In this document: positions 18,306 to 28,023 of the stretch, piece by piece
Layout of the letters: each line of letters opens with the position of its first letter
How positions within the stretch are numbered: position 1 is the first letter of the stretch
Source: Kineosporia sp. NBRC 101731
Lineage (GTDB): Bacteria > Actinomycetota > Actinomycetes > Actinomycetales > Kineosporiaceae
Direction of reading: 5' to 3'
Length of the DNA stretch: 64,000 nucleotides
Assembly: GCF_030269305.1 (NCBI RefSeq)
Contig: NZ_BSTC01000020.1
Span: 41,216 to 105,215 of the forward strand
Notes under the pieces: generated by a model
Databases searched by the model: none
The model's input: the letters and a program-made list of their open reading frames with translations, nothing else
Told to the model about the DNA's origin: nothing
Position numbers and translations under genes: made by a program

Positions 18306-19070
18306 ATGTCTGTCACCGCGCGGTTCGCGCTCAAGAACGTCGCCCCCGACAACGCCCTGTCCATCTGGGGCGCCCGCCTCAACGTCGACCGCACCGGCTA
18401 CGTCGACCTGCCACCGGACCGCTTCGGCTCCGACGACGGCCCCTACAGCGCCGCCCTCACCAACTTGATCAACTGGCGGTACCCGATCGATGCCATGCGC
18501 GAGAGCGTCAGCCATCTGCTGACCGAGGGCACCCTCAGCCCGGCCGAGTCGCGTGACGTGATCCTGTACCTCGACGAGCAGCTCACGGTCCACGCCGACT
18601 CGCGGTCCTCCCACGGCTACGTCTACATCACCGCGTGGCTCACCCAGGCCCGCACCACTCTGATCCTGGACCCCGGTACCGTCAGCCCGGCCGAGCTCGC
18701 GGCCGAAACCCTGCGAAACATCAAGGCATACCCGTCCATCGCGTCCCTGATGGCCGAGCGGCCCGATCTGGCGCACAGCTTCCAGCGTCTGTCCACGGAC
18801 AAGGCGATCGCGTCCCGGTCCTGGGATCGGTGGGCCCGGGAAGCAGCCGGCCTGGTGTTCCAGGACTGCCCCGACACCACCACGCCCGTCCTGCCGGTCG
18901 ATCCGACCAAGACCCACCACGCCAGCCCTTCGGGCTACGGCGTGCGCTGCATGGAGTACCAGTTGCCCATCTTCACCTCACCCACCTCCCGGGCCCTGGT
19001 CCTGAAACAGCGCAGCGACTGGAACATCGACTGCCCCTGGTGCCTGCAGACCAAACCCGACTGGACCTGA
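18306..19070 (+). CDS. Hypothetical plasmid protein, SSB neighbour
   Basis: A 254-residue protein; start ATG preceded by AGGAGCACC. The body is soluble and mixed alpha/beta (SRDVILYLDEQLTVHADS, YITAWLTQARTTLILDPG), and the C-terminus ends in DCPWCLQTKPDWT, a lone CxxC. No family recognised. Its position between ssb and a strong terminator, in the same orientation as the relaxase, suggests a role in plasmid DNA processing, but only context supports that. Confidence 0.68.
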   Translation: MSVTARFALKNVAPDNALSIWGARLNVDRTGYVDLPPDRFGSDDGPYSAALTNLINWRYPIDAMRESVSHLLTEGTLSPAESRDVILYLDEQLTVHADSRSSHGYVYITAWLTQARTTLILDPGTVSPAELAAETLRNIKAYPSIASLMAERPDLAHSFQRLSTDKAIASRSWDRWAREAAGLVFQDCPDTTTPVLPVDPTKTHHASPSGYGVRCMEYQLPIFTSPTSRALVLKQRSDWNIDCPWCLQTKPDWT

Positions 19071-19088
19071 ACTCCACCCCGAACATCA

Positions 19089-19124
19089 GTGAGTGCCCGG
19101 ACCCTGACGGGTCCGGGCACTCAC
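19089..19124 (+). terminator. Strong hairpin terminator
   Basis: A 16-bp perfect stem (GTGAGTGCCCGGACCC and complement) with loop TGAC followed by GGTTTTG, 18 bases downstream of the stop codon at 19070. Confidence 0.88.
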
Positions 19125-19220
19125 GGTTTTGCCTGATCGCTCCTCACCGCGCCAGGGCCGCGTCGTTGTTGCTCAGTGCGCTTGGCAAAACGGTTGCGCC
19201 GGGGGCAACACTCGTATTAG

Positions 19221-19802
19221 TCAGGGCGTTTCCGGCCGCACCCCGGCCCCTCTCGATGAGTCCAGGGACTCCGACGTTTCCGGGGCGGTGGGTGCGGCCG
19301 TCGGCTGGCTGGGCGCTGTCGCGCGACGGCGGGGGCCGCTCAAGCGCCGACCGTCCGTGTGGGTCTCCAGGATCTCGCGCAGTGCCACCGCCCCCAGGCC
19401 CGTGAGCTCCCGCAAGCTCACGGCCGTTTCGCCGAGCTCGTGCAGCCGTGCAACCGCCAGGTGCATGTCGTGACGCGGCTGCTCGCAGCGTTCCTGCGCC
19501 TGGGTCATGATCTGCTGTGCGCGTTCGGTCGCCGCCCGCATGATGACCTCGCTCTCACCCTGGGCCTGGTAAAAGTTCGCCAGCGCTGCCTCCACCTCCG
19601 CCTCACGCTGGAACACGCGGGCATCCCGGGCCATCTTCGCCGCCCGAGCCCGCCGCACCGCCGCGAACCGGACCACCCCACGCCCCCCACGCTTGCGAGC
19701 GCTCCCTCCGGACGCCGTCGCCGGTGTCCGCTCCTGCCCCGTCCCACCCGTCGTGTTCTCCTGCGTCGCCGAACCGGTCTGCGCGTTCTTCTGTGTCGTC
19801 AT
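19221..19802 (-). CDS. Coiled-coil mobilisation-accessory-like protein
   Basis: A 193-residue protein; ATG of MTTQKNAQTG chosen because upstream sequence in frame is not protein-like. A Thr/Gly-rich N-terminus and a basic patch (ARKRGGRGVVRFAAVRRARA) precede a long helical stretch (about residues 55-125) with heptad character. Next comes a short helix-turn-helix-like segment (VSLRELTGLGAVALREIL) and a disordered Pro/Ala/Thr tail. It is divergent from the relaxase across the structured region at 20,090-20,460. That position, basic patch and possible HTH would fit an oriT-binding accessory protein. This is inference. Confidence 0.58.
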   Translation of the reverse strand: MTTQKNAQTGSATQENTTGGTGQERTPATASGGSARKRGGRGVVRFAAVRRARAAKMARDARVFQREAEVEAALANFYQAQGESEVIMRAATERAQQIMTQAQERCEQPRHDMHLAVARLHELGETAVSLRELTGLGAVALREILETHTDGRRLSGPRRRATAPSQPTAAPTAPETSESLDSSRGAGVRPETP

Positions 19803-20089
19803 GCCCAGCACGATCCTTGCCGAGTGCGTCTGCCGGGAAATCACGTCCCCCATCACACAAGTTCGCAACACCTCCAGCACGAACAAAACCAGAGTGACCG
19901 ACGTGCAACACATCTGCAGCCGCACCTCAGATAACTCAACCGCCGCCCAGGCCGGCAGCCCCATCCCGACTCGACGATCGATGTCCCTCCGCCTTCCGGC
20001 CCATCACCTTCAGGTCAGAACAGGAAAAGCGCGAGACACCTCTTGCATGAACAGGTCCGATCAGCGAACCTGAATCCACCAAAAGCATT

Positions 20090-20460
20090 GACAAAGGGGC
20101 TGTTTCGTGACGTTAGGGAGTGCGCTGGGCCGTCGGGATTCAGTCGCGTCCGCCAGCGTCCGAGACGGTTCACAGCTTCGCCCAACAGGTTTCGTGGTGC
20201 AGGTTCTTGTGGGTGGTCTGGTGGCGGGCCGCGCAGCTTGTGGGGGCCGCTTCTCACGCCTCAAGAGCCCTGTCGGGTCCCTACGGGACGGCCTGCGGCC
20301 GCTCTTGACCCGCGAGCCTCGGCGGCTCCCACGGCCAGCCTGTAACGGTCAGGCCGGGGGCCTGACCGCAGTGCGCGCGGCCCACCACCAGCCCACACGA
20401 CCAGACCAGAAACGCCCCTCACGACGGCTCATAGATGCTTGGAGTGGTGGTGTTGGCCGT
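20090..20460. other. Candidate oriT / relaxase-leader region
   Basis: The 720-base gap 19803-20522 contains no gene but dense secondary structure: TCAAGAGC at 20261-20268 pairs with GCTCTTGA at 20301-20308, enclosing GTCCC-TAC-GGGAC; a perfect 10-bp stem CGGTCAGGCC/GGCCTGACCG lies at 20346-20368 with a three-base loop. Position directly upstream of a MobF relaxase is where oriT is normally found. The nick site itself cannot be identified from sequence. Confidence 0.4.
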
Positions 20461-20522
20461 AGCGCACGCCCATGCCCTCACCGGCAGCTCCCGGCGCCAG
20501 TTCGGGGGTGGTCGACGTGGTG

Positions 20523-23500
20523 ATGACCATTGCGAAACTGACCGCCGGGGACGGCTACCAGTACCTGATGCGCGACATCGCCGTCCTCGCGAACGACCCC
20601 AGAGCCACGCCTCAGCCCGGCCAGGACGTCAGCGCCTACTACACGGCCGAGGGCAATCCGCCCGGCGTCTGGATCGGGCGCGGACGCCACCTTCTGGACC
20701 TGCAACCGCGCGCGGGGCAGTCCGCTCGCATCGTGGAAGCCGAGCACATGCAGGCCCTGTTCGGGTCCGGGCTTCACCCCGACGCCGAAGCTCGCATTGC
20801 CGCCTATCAGCGCCAGCACATCACTCCCGGCATGAGCCCCGCCGAAGTGGAGAAGGTCAACGCTGACGCCCTGCGCAGCGTCACCCTGGGACGCCCGTTC
20901 GCCGCCTACAAGGCCCTGCCGCCCTTCAAAGAACGCGTCCACGAACGCCTGAGCCAGATCATCGAGGAAACCGGCCGCCTCCCCAGACCGGCCGAGGAGA
21001 AACGGATCCGGGCCGAGGAAGCCCGACGCAAGCACGGCTCCGTGGCCGGGTATGACCTGGTGTTCGCGCCCGTGAAATCGGCCGCCTTACTGTGGGCGCT
21101 GGACGAACGACAGTGGGTGCAGGACGCCGTCATCGCCGCCCACCACGAGGCCAAGGACGCCACCCTGGCCATGCTGGAACAGCACGCCGCGTTCACCCGC
21201 ACCGGCACCAACGGCGTCGCCCAGATCGAGACCAAGGGCCTGATCGGCGTGTCCTTCGACCACTGGGACTCGCGCGACGGGGACCCAAACCCTCACACCC
21301 ATGTGGCGATTTCGAACAAGGTCCAGGGTGTGGACGGGATCTGGCGGACCCTGGACGGCAGGGCGCTGTACCGGCTCACCGTCGCCGCGTCCGAGCACTA
21401 CAACACCGCCTTTCAGGTCGCCCTGACTGCCAAGACCGGGGTGAGGTTCGAGGCCAAGGACATGGGCCGGGGCAAGCAGCCGGTCTACGAGATCGCCGGC
21501 ATCGCCCCGGCGCTGATCAAGGACTTCTCCCGCCGCCGCAGCGCCCTCACAGCCCGCTACGACGAACTCACCAGCGCCTACCGCGCCGAGCACGGACACG
21601 ACCCCTCAGCCGCCGTCGCGCACAAACTCGCGCGCCGCGCCAACCTCGACACCCGCCAGGAAAAGCAGCCCCCCCGCTCCGTGGCCGCCATGCGCGCCAC
21701 CTGGACGCAGCAAGCCATCACCCGCCACGGACCCGGAACCATCCGTCAGGTCATGGCTGTTGTCCCAGATCCTGAACGCCGGTCTACCGCGGCCGGTCGG
21801 CAGCCGGTTCAGGCGGTGTCAGTGCAGGAATTAGCGGCCCAGGCTGTCGCGAACGTGGCACAGAAGCGCTCCACCTGGACGGTCTGGAACGTGCGCGCCG
21901 AGGCCGAACGCCTCGTCAAGATCGCTGTCGCACAGCAACAGCCCATCACCGGAATCACCGCCAGCTCAGACCCTGAACCCGAACAAAGCCCCCTCGTCAT
22001 CAGTTCCCTGACCGAACACCAGGCCGCAGTCACTGCCGTGGTCAAGCGGGCCGTTTCCCCGTCCGTGAGCATCAGCATCGAAGCGCCCGCCCTGCTCGCC
22101 GAACCGGACTCCCTTCAGCGCTCGGACGGGGTCTCGGTGTTCGTGCAGCACGCCGCCGACCGCTACACCAGCCAGGCCCTCCTGGACGCCGAACAGCGCC
22201 TCCTGCACGCAGCAAGCACCCCCGCAGCCGACCCCGCCAACATTCCTCCCCAGACACGCCCCGACGCCGTCCCGACCAGCGGAACCAGTGTCGCCGGGAC
22301 GCCGTCCACGGCGTGGGTCAACGCCACCCTGGACGGGTTCGAAGCCGTCCACGGCCGCACCCTGGACACCGGGCAACGCGCCCTGGTCACCGCCTTCGCC
22401 ACCGACGAACGACTCCTGAGCGTGGGAATCGGCGCCGCCGGAACCGGCAAGACCACCGCCATGCTCGCCTACCTGCACACCCTCACCGCACAACAGCGCA
22501 GGCTCATCCCTCTGGCCACGTCTGCAGCGTCGGCGTCTGTGCTGGCCGGGGATCTGAACACCCCAGCCGAGAACGTGCACAAGTTCCTGCACGAGCACCT
22601 GAACGGGCCCCACAGCCGCGACCTGGAGACCGGCCACACCGATCACCTGCCCGAGAACGTCCGCCAGCTGAGCGTGCGGCGCGGTGACGTCATCCTGGTC
22701 GACGAGGCCGGGATGGCCGGCACGTTCACCCTGGACCGGATCACCGCCATCGCCGCCCACCACGGCGCCACCGTCCGCCTAATCGGCGACTACCGGCAAC
22801 TGTCCGCCGTCGAATCCGGCGGCGCCCTACGCCTGATCGCCTCCGAGGCCGGAGCGGTCGAACTGTCCACGCTGCACCGCTTCCGCGACCAGGACGAAGC
22901 CGCAGCCACCCTGCAGATCCGCACCGGTGACACCACCGGACTGGCGTTCTACGAGAGCCGGGACCGCATTCACGGCGGTTCGATCCAGGCCATGACCGAT
23001 GCCGCCTACAGCGGCTGGTGGACCGACGTTCAAGCCGGGAAGATCTCCGTGATGACGGCCGCGTCGAATGCCGACGTCACCGCCCTGTCCGGCCGGGCCC
23101 GCGCCGACCGCGTCACCGCCGGACAGGTCGAAGCCAACGGCATCAGCCTGCACGACGGCAACACCGCCGGGGCCGGGGACTGGATCGTCACCCGCCACAA
23201 CTCCCGGCGCCTGGCCACCCGCCAGGGCCGCGATTTCGTCCGCAACGGCGACGCCTGGCGCGTCCTGTACCGCCACGACGACGGCTCCCTTCAGGTCGGC
23301 CACCTGGAGCACGGTGGCCAGGTCCGCCTTCCGTCCGCGTACGTGAGCCAGCATGTCGAGCTGCTGTACGCGTCCACGGTGCACCGCACGCAGGGCTCCA
23401 CCGTCGACACCACTCACGCCCTGATCAGCGCCGGGATGCTGCGCGAACACCTCTACGTGGCGCTGACCCGCGCCGCGATCGCCAGCCACCTGTACGTGGC

Positions 23501-25664
23501 CACCCACCATCTCCTGCCGGTGGATGAGGACCACCGCACCGATGCCGCCGCGCACGACCCCAACGCCCGCGCGGCCATCGAAGTCCTGCACGGCGTCCTG
23601 GGGATGGAAGGGGCCGAGCGCTCCGCCACCCAGGCCATCCGCGAGGCCCAGGCCGACAGCGAATCCCTGGCCACTCTGCTGCCCCGTTACGTGCACGCGG
23701 TCGAACGGGCCACCGCGGCAGAGCACCGCCGCCACCTGCGGGACCTGCTGGGGCAGGACGCTGCCGGTCCGTTGCTGAACGACCCGGCCTGGCCCGACGC
23801 CGCCCGCGCCCTACACGCCGCCACCGCGGCCGGATGGAACGCCGAGCACCTCCTGAAGGTGGTGACCGACGACGCCACCTGGGACCACACGGTCACCGTC
23901 CCCAGCCGCCCCCTGGGCGCCACCTCACCCTCCACAACCCCAGCCCACAGCACGGTGGAGATGACGGCGCCGACCCGGGCCCACGTGTTGGCCGACCGGA
24001 TCACCACCCTCACCGCTGAGCACTACTCGCCTGCACCGCTGGCCCAGCCCACGCCCCAGGACGTGGCCCGGTACGCGCACCTCATCGCCGACATCACCGG
24101 CATCACCGCTGCATCGGGCAGGGATCTGGACCCGGCTACTGCACTGAACCGGCCAGCCGACCTGGGTCCGTTCGCGCTGATCCGCCGCCCGGAACCCGTC
24201 GCCAGCCGCGCCGCCTACAGCGGGCTCCTCGGCCCGGCGATCGGGTCGCGCCTGGCGCAGCAGGCCACCCGCGAACCCGCCTGGCCCGCCGTCCAGGCCG
24301 CCCTGAGCCGCCTCGATGACGCAGGACACGACCCCGCCGCCGTCTTGCGTCAGGTCAGCAACCGCAACGGCCTGACCGGCTCCCGCAGCATCAGCAGCGT
24401 CCTGGCCTGGCGCCTGGGCCACTACGCCCACACCCACCCCGCCACGACCCCTACCGCCCCCGAAACCACAACCTCAGCAACCACGACCGACACGGCCGCG
24501 CAGGCCTGGCCCCAGCTCGCATGGCTCCTCAAAGCCCAGGAAAACCAGGGCATCGACATCCACCAGATCCTGCCCACCCGCGAACAGACCACACAGCCAT
24601 CCGCCGCACCGACCACCCTCACCAACCTGACCACCCACGTCCGCCGGCACGCCACCACCAGCACCCAGCTCACCCCCACCGAGCCCGGTCTGCCGCCCTG
24701 GACCCCCGCCATCCCAGCCAACGACGCCTACGCACGCGCCGCCGCCGACCAGCTCCGGGCCCGGGTCGCTCAGCTCACCGACCACGCCATCGCCACTCAA
24801 CCCGCCTGGCTTCAGACCCTCGGCACCACCCCTGCCGACCCCGCCCAGCGCGATACCTGGATCCAGAACGTGGCCGTCGTGGCGGCCTTCCGCGACCAGC
24901 ACCAGATCACCGACGACGAACCCCACCGGCCTCTTGGCCCGTACCTCGAAACCACCAACCCAGGCCACCAGGCGTACTGGCACGCCGCCCACGCCGCCCA
25001 CCAGAACAGCCACCCCATCAGCGATACCGTCGGGCCCAAGGCACAGTCCGCGACCTCGGCACCGGTCGCCGCTGGGCCCAGCGACCAGGTGCGGGCAGAC
25101 ACCCCCATCACCTCTGCAGAAGGCTCACCAATGCCACCGATCCAGCCCGACCCTGCCACCGTCCCGAGCCCTGCCCGCACTCTCGATGCGCACCTGCATC
25201 ATCAGATCGCCGTCGACACCTACCGCGCCCTGCCCGAGACCGAACGCCTCGCCGTCGGCGCGGGCGTCACCGCCAAACTCGGTCACCTGTGGTTCGGGCC
25301 CAACATCAGCCCCGACAGCCAGAACCCAGCCAGCACCCACCCCTCAGGAGCCGACCCGAGCGCCCTAGCCGGCCTGGACACCGCGCTGAGCAGCGCCGTT
25401 CACGGCGAGCAGCTACACCTGGTGCTGCAAGAGCGCGGGCACCTCGCCACACCCACCCAGGCCCCAGACACCACGACACGAGCAGGTGCCCTCCAACGCA
25501 GCCGGCGTACCTCAGCCCCCCGCACCGAGCGCACCCGCAACCCCCGCCGAGACACCCCCGCCACCCCCAGCCAGACGCCCCAACCCCGACCCAACACCGC
25601 CCCCGCACCACTGGTGCTACCCGCCGAACCACAGCGCTACCGCGGCCCACAACCGAGACTATGA
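20523..25664 (+). CDS. traA: TraA/TrwC-type MobF conjugative relaxase-helicase
   Basis: A 1,713-residue protein starting MTIAKLTAGDGYQYLMRD, the usual MobF opening. AYYTAEGNPPG (about residues 38-48) supplies candidate nicking tyrosines, and DPNPHTHVAISNKVQG (about 257) carries the HUH metal-binding histidines. A RecD-like helicase follows: Walker A GAAGTGKTT (about 638), ILVDEAGMAG (Walker B, about 723), GDYRQLSAVESGG, and motif VI-region STVHRTQGSTVDTTHALI (about 951). Residues after about 1,130 are Ala/Pro/Thr-rich with few recognisable domains. The enzyme nicks oriT, attaches covalently to the 5' end and unwinds the transferred strand. No type IV secretion genes are in this window. Confidence 0.92.
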   Translation: MTIAKLTAGDGYQYLMRDIAVLANDPRATPQPGQDVSAYYTAEGNPPGVWIGRGRHLLDLQPRAGQSARIVEAEHMQALFGSGLHPDAEARIAAYQRQHITPGMSPAEVEKVNADALRSVTLGRPFAAYKALPPFKERVHERLSQIIEETGRLPRPAEEKRIRAEEARRKHGSVAGYDLVFAPVKSAALLWALDERQWVQDAVIAAHHEAKDATLAMLEQHAAFTRTGTNGVAQIETKGLIGVSFDHWDSRDGDPNPHTHVAISNKVQGVDGIWRTLDGRALYRLTVAASEHYNTAFQVALTAKTGVRFEAKDMGRGKQPVYEIAGIAPALIKDFSRRRSALTARYDELTSAYRAEHGHDPSAAVAHKLARRANLDTRQEKQPPRSVAAMRATWTQQAITRHGPGTIRQVMAVVPDPERRSTAAGRQPVQAVSVQELAAQAVANVAQKRSTWTVWNVRAEAERLVKIAVAQQQPITGITASSDPEPEQSPLVISSLTEHQAAVTAVVKRAVSPSVSISIEAPALLAEPDSLQRSDGVSVFVQHAADRYTSQALLDAEQRLLHAASTPAADPANIPPQTRPDAVPTSGTSVAGTPSTAWVNATLDGFEAVHGRTLDTGQRALVTAFATDERLLSVGIGAAGTGKTTAMLAYLHTLTAQQRRLIPLATSAASASVLAGDLNTPAENVHKFLHEHLNGPHSRDLETGHTDHLPENVRQLSVRRGDVILVDEAGMAGTFTLDRITAIAAHHGATVRLIGDYRQLSAVESGGALRLIASEAGAVELSTLHRFRDQDEAAATLQIRTGDTTGLAFYESRDRIHGGSIQAMTDAAYSGWWTDVQAGKISVMTAASNADVTALSGRARADRVTAGQVEANGISLHDGNTAGAGDWIVTRHNSRRLATRQGRDFVRNGDAWRVLYRHDDGSLQVGHLEHGGQVRLPSAYVSQHVELLYASTVHRTQGSTVDTTHALISAGMLREHLYVALTRAAIASHLYVATHHLLPVDEDHRTDAAAHDPNARAAIEVLHGVLGMEGAERSATQAIREAQADSESLATLLPRYVHAVERATAAEHRRHLRDLLGQDAAGPLLNDPAWPDAARALHAATAAGWNAEHLLKVVTDDATWDHTVTVPSRPLGATSPSTTPAHSTVEMTAPTRAHVLADRITTLTAEHYSPAPLAQPTPQDVARYAHLIADITGITAASGRDLDPATALNRPADLGPFALIRRPEPVASRAAYSGLLGPAIGSRLAQQATREPAWPAVQAALSRLDDAGHDPAAVLRQVSNRNGLTGSRSISSVLAWRLGHYAHTHPATTPTAPETTTSATTTDTAAQAWPQLAWLLKAQENQGIDIHQILPTREQTTQPSAAPTTLTNLTTHVRRHATTSTQLTPTEPGLPPWTPAIPANDAYARAAADQLRARVAQLTDHAIATQPAWLQTLGTTPADPAQRDTWIQNVAVVAAFRDQHQITDDEPHRPLGPYLETTNPGHQAYWHAAHAAHQNSHPISDTVGPKAQSATSAPVAAGPSDQVRADTPITSAEGSPMPPIQPDPATVPSPARTLDAHLHHQIAVDTYRALPETERLAVGAGVTAKLGHLWFGPNISPDSQNPASTHPSGADPSALAGLDTALSSAVHGEQLHLVLQERGHLATPTQAPDTTTRAGALQRSRRTSAPRTERTRNPRRDTPATPSQTPQPRPNTAPAPLVLPAEPQRYRGPQPRL

Positions 25665-25726
25665 CCCACGCACCACGGGACCGAGACGGCCAAGATCAGG
25701 CCCGAAAGTGCAACGCCAACGCCTGA

Positions 25727-26341
25727 TCACGATGGCGGCGCATGGGAGGTGATCAGAGCCGCGATCTGCTCGCCCAGGTCGTCCGCAGAAACGGCGTCGA
25801 AGTCAGTGGTGTCCCAGATCAGCACCGGCCCGGGGACATCGAGCGGCTCGTAGCGTCCGGCGAGCAACTCGGCGCGGAACTCCTGCAGATTGCCCTCGTC
25901 GCGGTGGCCAGGGTGCCGTTTGGTCCCGGCCGCTCGCTGGACGAAACGTTGAAGCAAGACCTCGCCCTGGGTGGTGCACTGAACCTGGATCGCCCGGGCT
26001 CCGGTGTCGGTCAGCAGCGTGGCGAAGTCGGCGTTGGCATACTCAGGACGGAAGTTTGACTCCGTCACGCATGATGCTCCTGCGCGCAATGTGTCCGCCA
26101 GCAGGGCGAACAGGACAGCGACCGATGCGACGCCGAGTTCCCTGGATCGTTGGCGATCCGACCAGCCCAAGGTGTCAAACAGGGACTCTTTGATCGTGTC
26201 ACGCGAGAACAACGGTAACCGCAGCTGCCGCGCGAGCAGTGTTGCCAGAGTGGTCTTTCCGCTCCCCGGCGGACCGGACACAATGACGACGAGCCCAGCT
26301 TGACGCTGCGTCTCCTGAGATGCCTGGGATACCGACGTCAT
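25727..26341 (-). CDS. P-loop kinase-like ATPase
   Basis: A 204-residue AAA_33-type protein. Walker A is VIVSGPPGSGKTTLATLL (about residues 18-35), followed by LPLFSRDTIKESL, a substrate-binding layout seen in small-molecule and nucleoside/gluconate kinases, and later VTESNFRPEY and a C-terminal PVLIWDTTDFDAV. The ATG is three bases after the methyltransferase stop codon, so the two are one operon. A small-molecule or peptide phosphorylation role in the FxLD-type locus is possible. A dead copy of its first 45 codons lies at 33340-33485. Confidence 0.8.
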   Translation of the reverse strand: MTSVSQASQETQRQAGLVVIVSGPPGSGKTTLATLLARQLRLPLFSRDTIKESLFDTLGWSDRQRSRELGVASVAVLFALLADTLRAGASCVTESNFRPEYANADFATLLTDTGARAIQVQCTTQGEVLLQRFVQRAAGTKRHPGHRDEGNLQEFRAELLAGRYEPLDVPGPVLIWDTTDFDAVSADDLGEQIAALITSHAPPS

Positions 26342-26344
26342 GCG

Positions 26345-27646
26345 CTATGCCCACACGACATCGATCTCGTTGAGTGGGGTCCTGATCCTGAAAGTGCTGT
26401 CGGTTCGGACGGTATGTGGGGTTTCGTCGTTGGGGATGGTGTGTCGCAGTCGGAACGAGGCTGTGCGGGGACGGCATTCGGTGTTCCATGCGTTCAGGGC
26501 CGTGATCATCTGCTCGGCCAGCTGCGAGCGGTCCGGTCCGTGTGCGACAACGCCGAAGTCCCAGAGTTTACGTCCTTCAGGGCTCGTGGTCGTTGAGGGG
26601 CGCTGTACCAGGTAGGCGATGCTCGTGTCGGTGAAGGTGGCACCCGAGCTGCGGTAGGGACTCTCGGCCAGGAGCCCGTCCTTGACCGCGGACGGATCGT
26701 AGATGAGCCGGTTCAGGCCGTTGGGCAGGGTCAGAGTCAGGTATAGCTCCATCCACTCTGGCGATTCCATGCCCTCCACCCGCACGTCGGTCCAGACCTG
26801 GGCACGAGGGCCCGTCAGGACGCCCGTGAACGCGTTGGCATCCAGGTCATGCTCCGGGTGGGTCTGCAGGGCCACGCGTCCATCCTCGGTCAGGGGGACG
26901 GGAATCTGGGCGTCGTCCGCGACGCCCTTGCGCAGAGGCATGAACGTGTTCATCTCGCTGCTCACCGATACCCAGGAGCCTGCTCGTGCGGGATCACGTT
27001 CCCAGGCGAGGGAGCGGCAGACGCTACCGCGCAAACGCTGCGGGGTGAGTAGCCTGCCGCCCTCAGCGAGCTGGTCGAACCACGCGCGGGGTACGCCATG
27101 GGCGCCCACCGTGGCAACGATCCGGTCGTAGGGCGCCCCCGCGAGGTGACCGAGGGCGCCATCGCCCATGACCACGCTGACGTTGCTGAATCCGGCTGCG
27201 GTGAGATGTGTTCGGGCCTGGTCCACGAGATCGTCGTCCACGTCCACCGTTGTCACCAGCCCTTCCGGGCCGGCCAGGAAGGCCAGGAGGCCGGCGTTGT
27301 ACCCGGTGCCAGTTCCCAGTTCGAGAATGCGATGGGCGGGCTGGACGTCAAGTTGTTCGAGCATCTGCGCGACGATGGCCGGGTGCGAGGCGCAGCTGAT
27401 CACCCGCCCCTGCGAGTCCTGCTTGATCGCGACGGTGTCCTGCGCATACGCCGCCTCCAGCGAAGCCCCGGGAACGAACAGATGCCGAGGAACAGTCCGC
27501 ATAGCCCGCTCGACAGTTGCTGATGTCAGCCAGCTCTCCTGGATGAGCTGAGACACCAGCGCACCACGAAGCCCTTCGCTTTCCCGATCACCTCCTGCTG
27601 ACGGGTCAGACCCCGGTGCCGTGCAGGAGGTTTCGACGGGAAGCAT
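26345..27646 (-). CDS. FxLD-type (PCMT-like) methyltransferase 1
   Basis: A 433-residue protein. Residues about 25-215 resemble protein-L-isoaspartate O-methyltransferase: AMRTVPRHLFVPGASLEAAY, then the SAM motif ILELGTGTGYNAGLLAFL, VTTVDVDDDLVDQAR, and PYDRIVATVGAHGVPRAWF. The remaining 200 residues form the C-terminal extension seen in methyltransferases of the actinomycete FxLD lanthipeptide system. These are thought to methylate aspartate or the C-terminus of the precursor peptide. The gene is followed at once by a kinase gene. I found no convincing precursor peptide nearby. Confidence 0.82.
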   Translation of the reverse strand: MLPVETSCTAPGSDPSAGGDRESEGLRGALVSQLIQESWLTSATVERAMRTVPRHLFVPGASLEAAYAQDTVAIKQDSQGRVISCASHPAIVAQMLEQLDVQPAHRILELGTGTGYNAGLLAFLAGPEGLVTTVDVDDDLVDQARTHLTAAGFSNVSVVMGDGALGHLAGAPYDRIVATVGAHGVPRAWFDQLAEGGRLLTPQRLRGSVCRSLAWERDPARAGSWVSVSSEMNTFMPLRKGVADDAQIPVPLTEDGRVALQTHPEHDLDANAFTGVLTGPRAQVWTDVRVEGMESPEWMELYLTLTLPNGLNRLIYDPSAVKDGLLAESPYRSSGATFTDTSIAYLVQRPSTTTSPEGRKLWDFGVVAHGPDRSQLAEQMITALNAWNTECRPRTASFRLRHTIPNDETPHTVRTDSTFRIRTPLNEIDVVWA

Positions 27647-28023
27647 GAGTAGGCCCTTCTCAGCGATTAACCCTGGCAGGAAACAGTTTTTGTTGGTCTT
27701 AACCTACTGGGCCCTGCGTACCGCTTCCGGGCAAGGCCGCTTCCGCAACGGGTCCAGACCAGCGAAATCCGCAGCGGTCACGCCGCCGTACCGGTAGGTC
27801 GCGTGTGTCCCGGTGCGCTGACCGGGAGTGTGCGCGGAACCTGCCACCGGCACGAATACGGCCCGACCGTGGATTCGTCGTAACCGTCGGCATCTTCGCT
27901 GTCTTCATGTTTTGAGCTGAGGACGAGTCCAGCCCGCTCGTGTGGATCCCGCCCGTCTGGAAAGCCAGAGGCACAACTGCTGGACCCGTGCTGCTCCAGG
28001 ACCTGCCTGTCGCTTCTGGACGG
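27647..28023 (-). other. Intergenic gap between the two methyltransferase genes
   Basis: This 377-base stretch holds no convincing gene. On the minus strand a 49-residue GTG frame (27704-27853) contains TAADFAGLDPLRKRPC, faintly reminiscent of an F-x-L-D leader, but it has one cysteine and no Ser/Thr-rich core. The stretch may be a degraded precursor or simple leader sequence. Confidence 0.3.

Noticed and set aside
20523..25664. Many long antisense and alternate-frame ORFs across the relaxase
   Set aside because: They are shadows caused by GC-rich codon bias; compositions are Arg/Pro/Ala-rich without domains.
27704..27853. 49-residue peptide with an FAGLD segment as FxLD precursor
   Set aside because: One cysteine only, no Ser/Thr-rich core, weak start; not enough to call a precursor.
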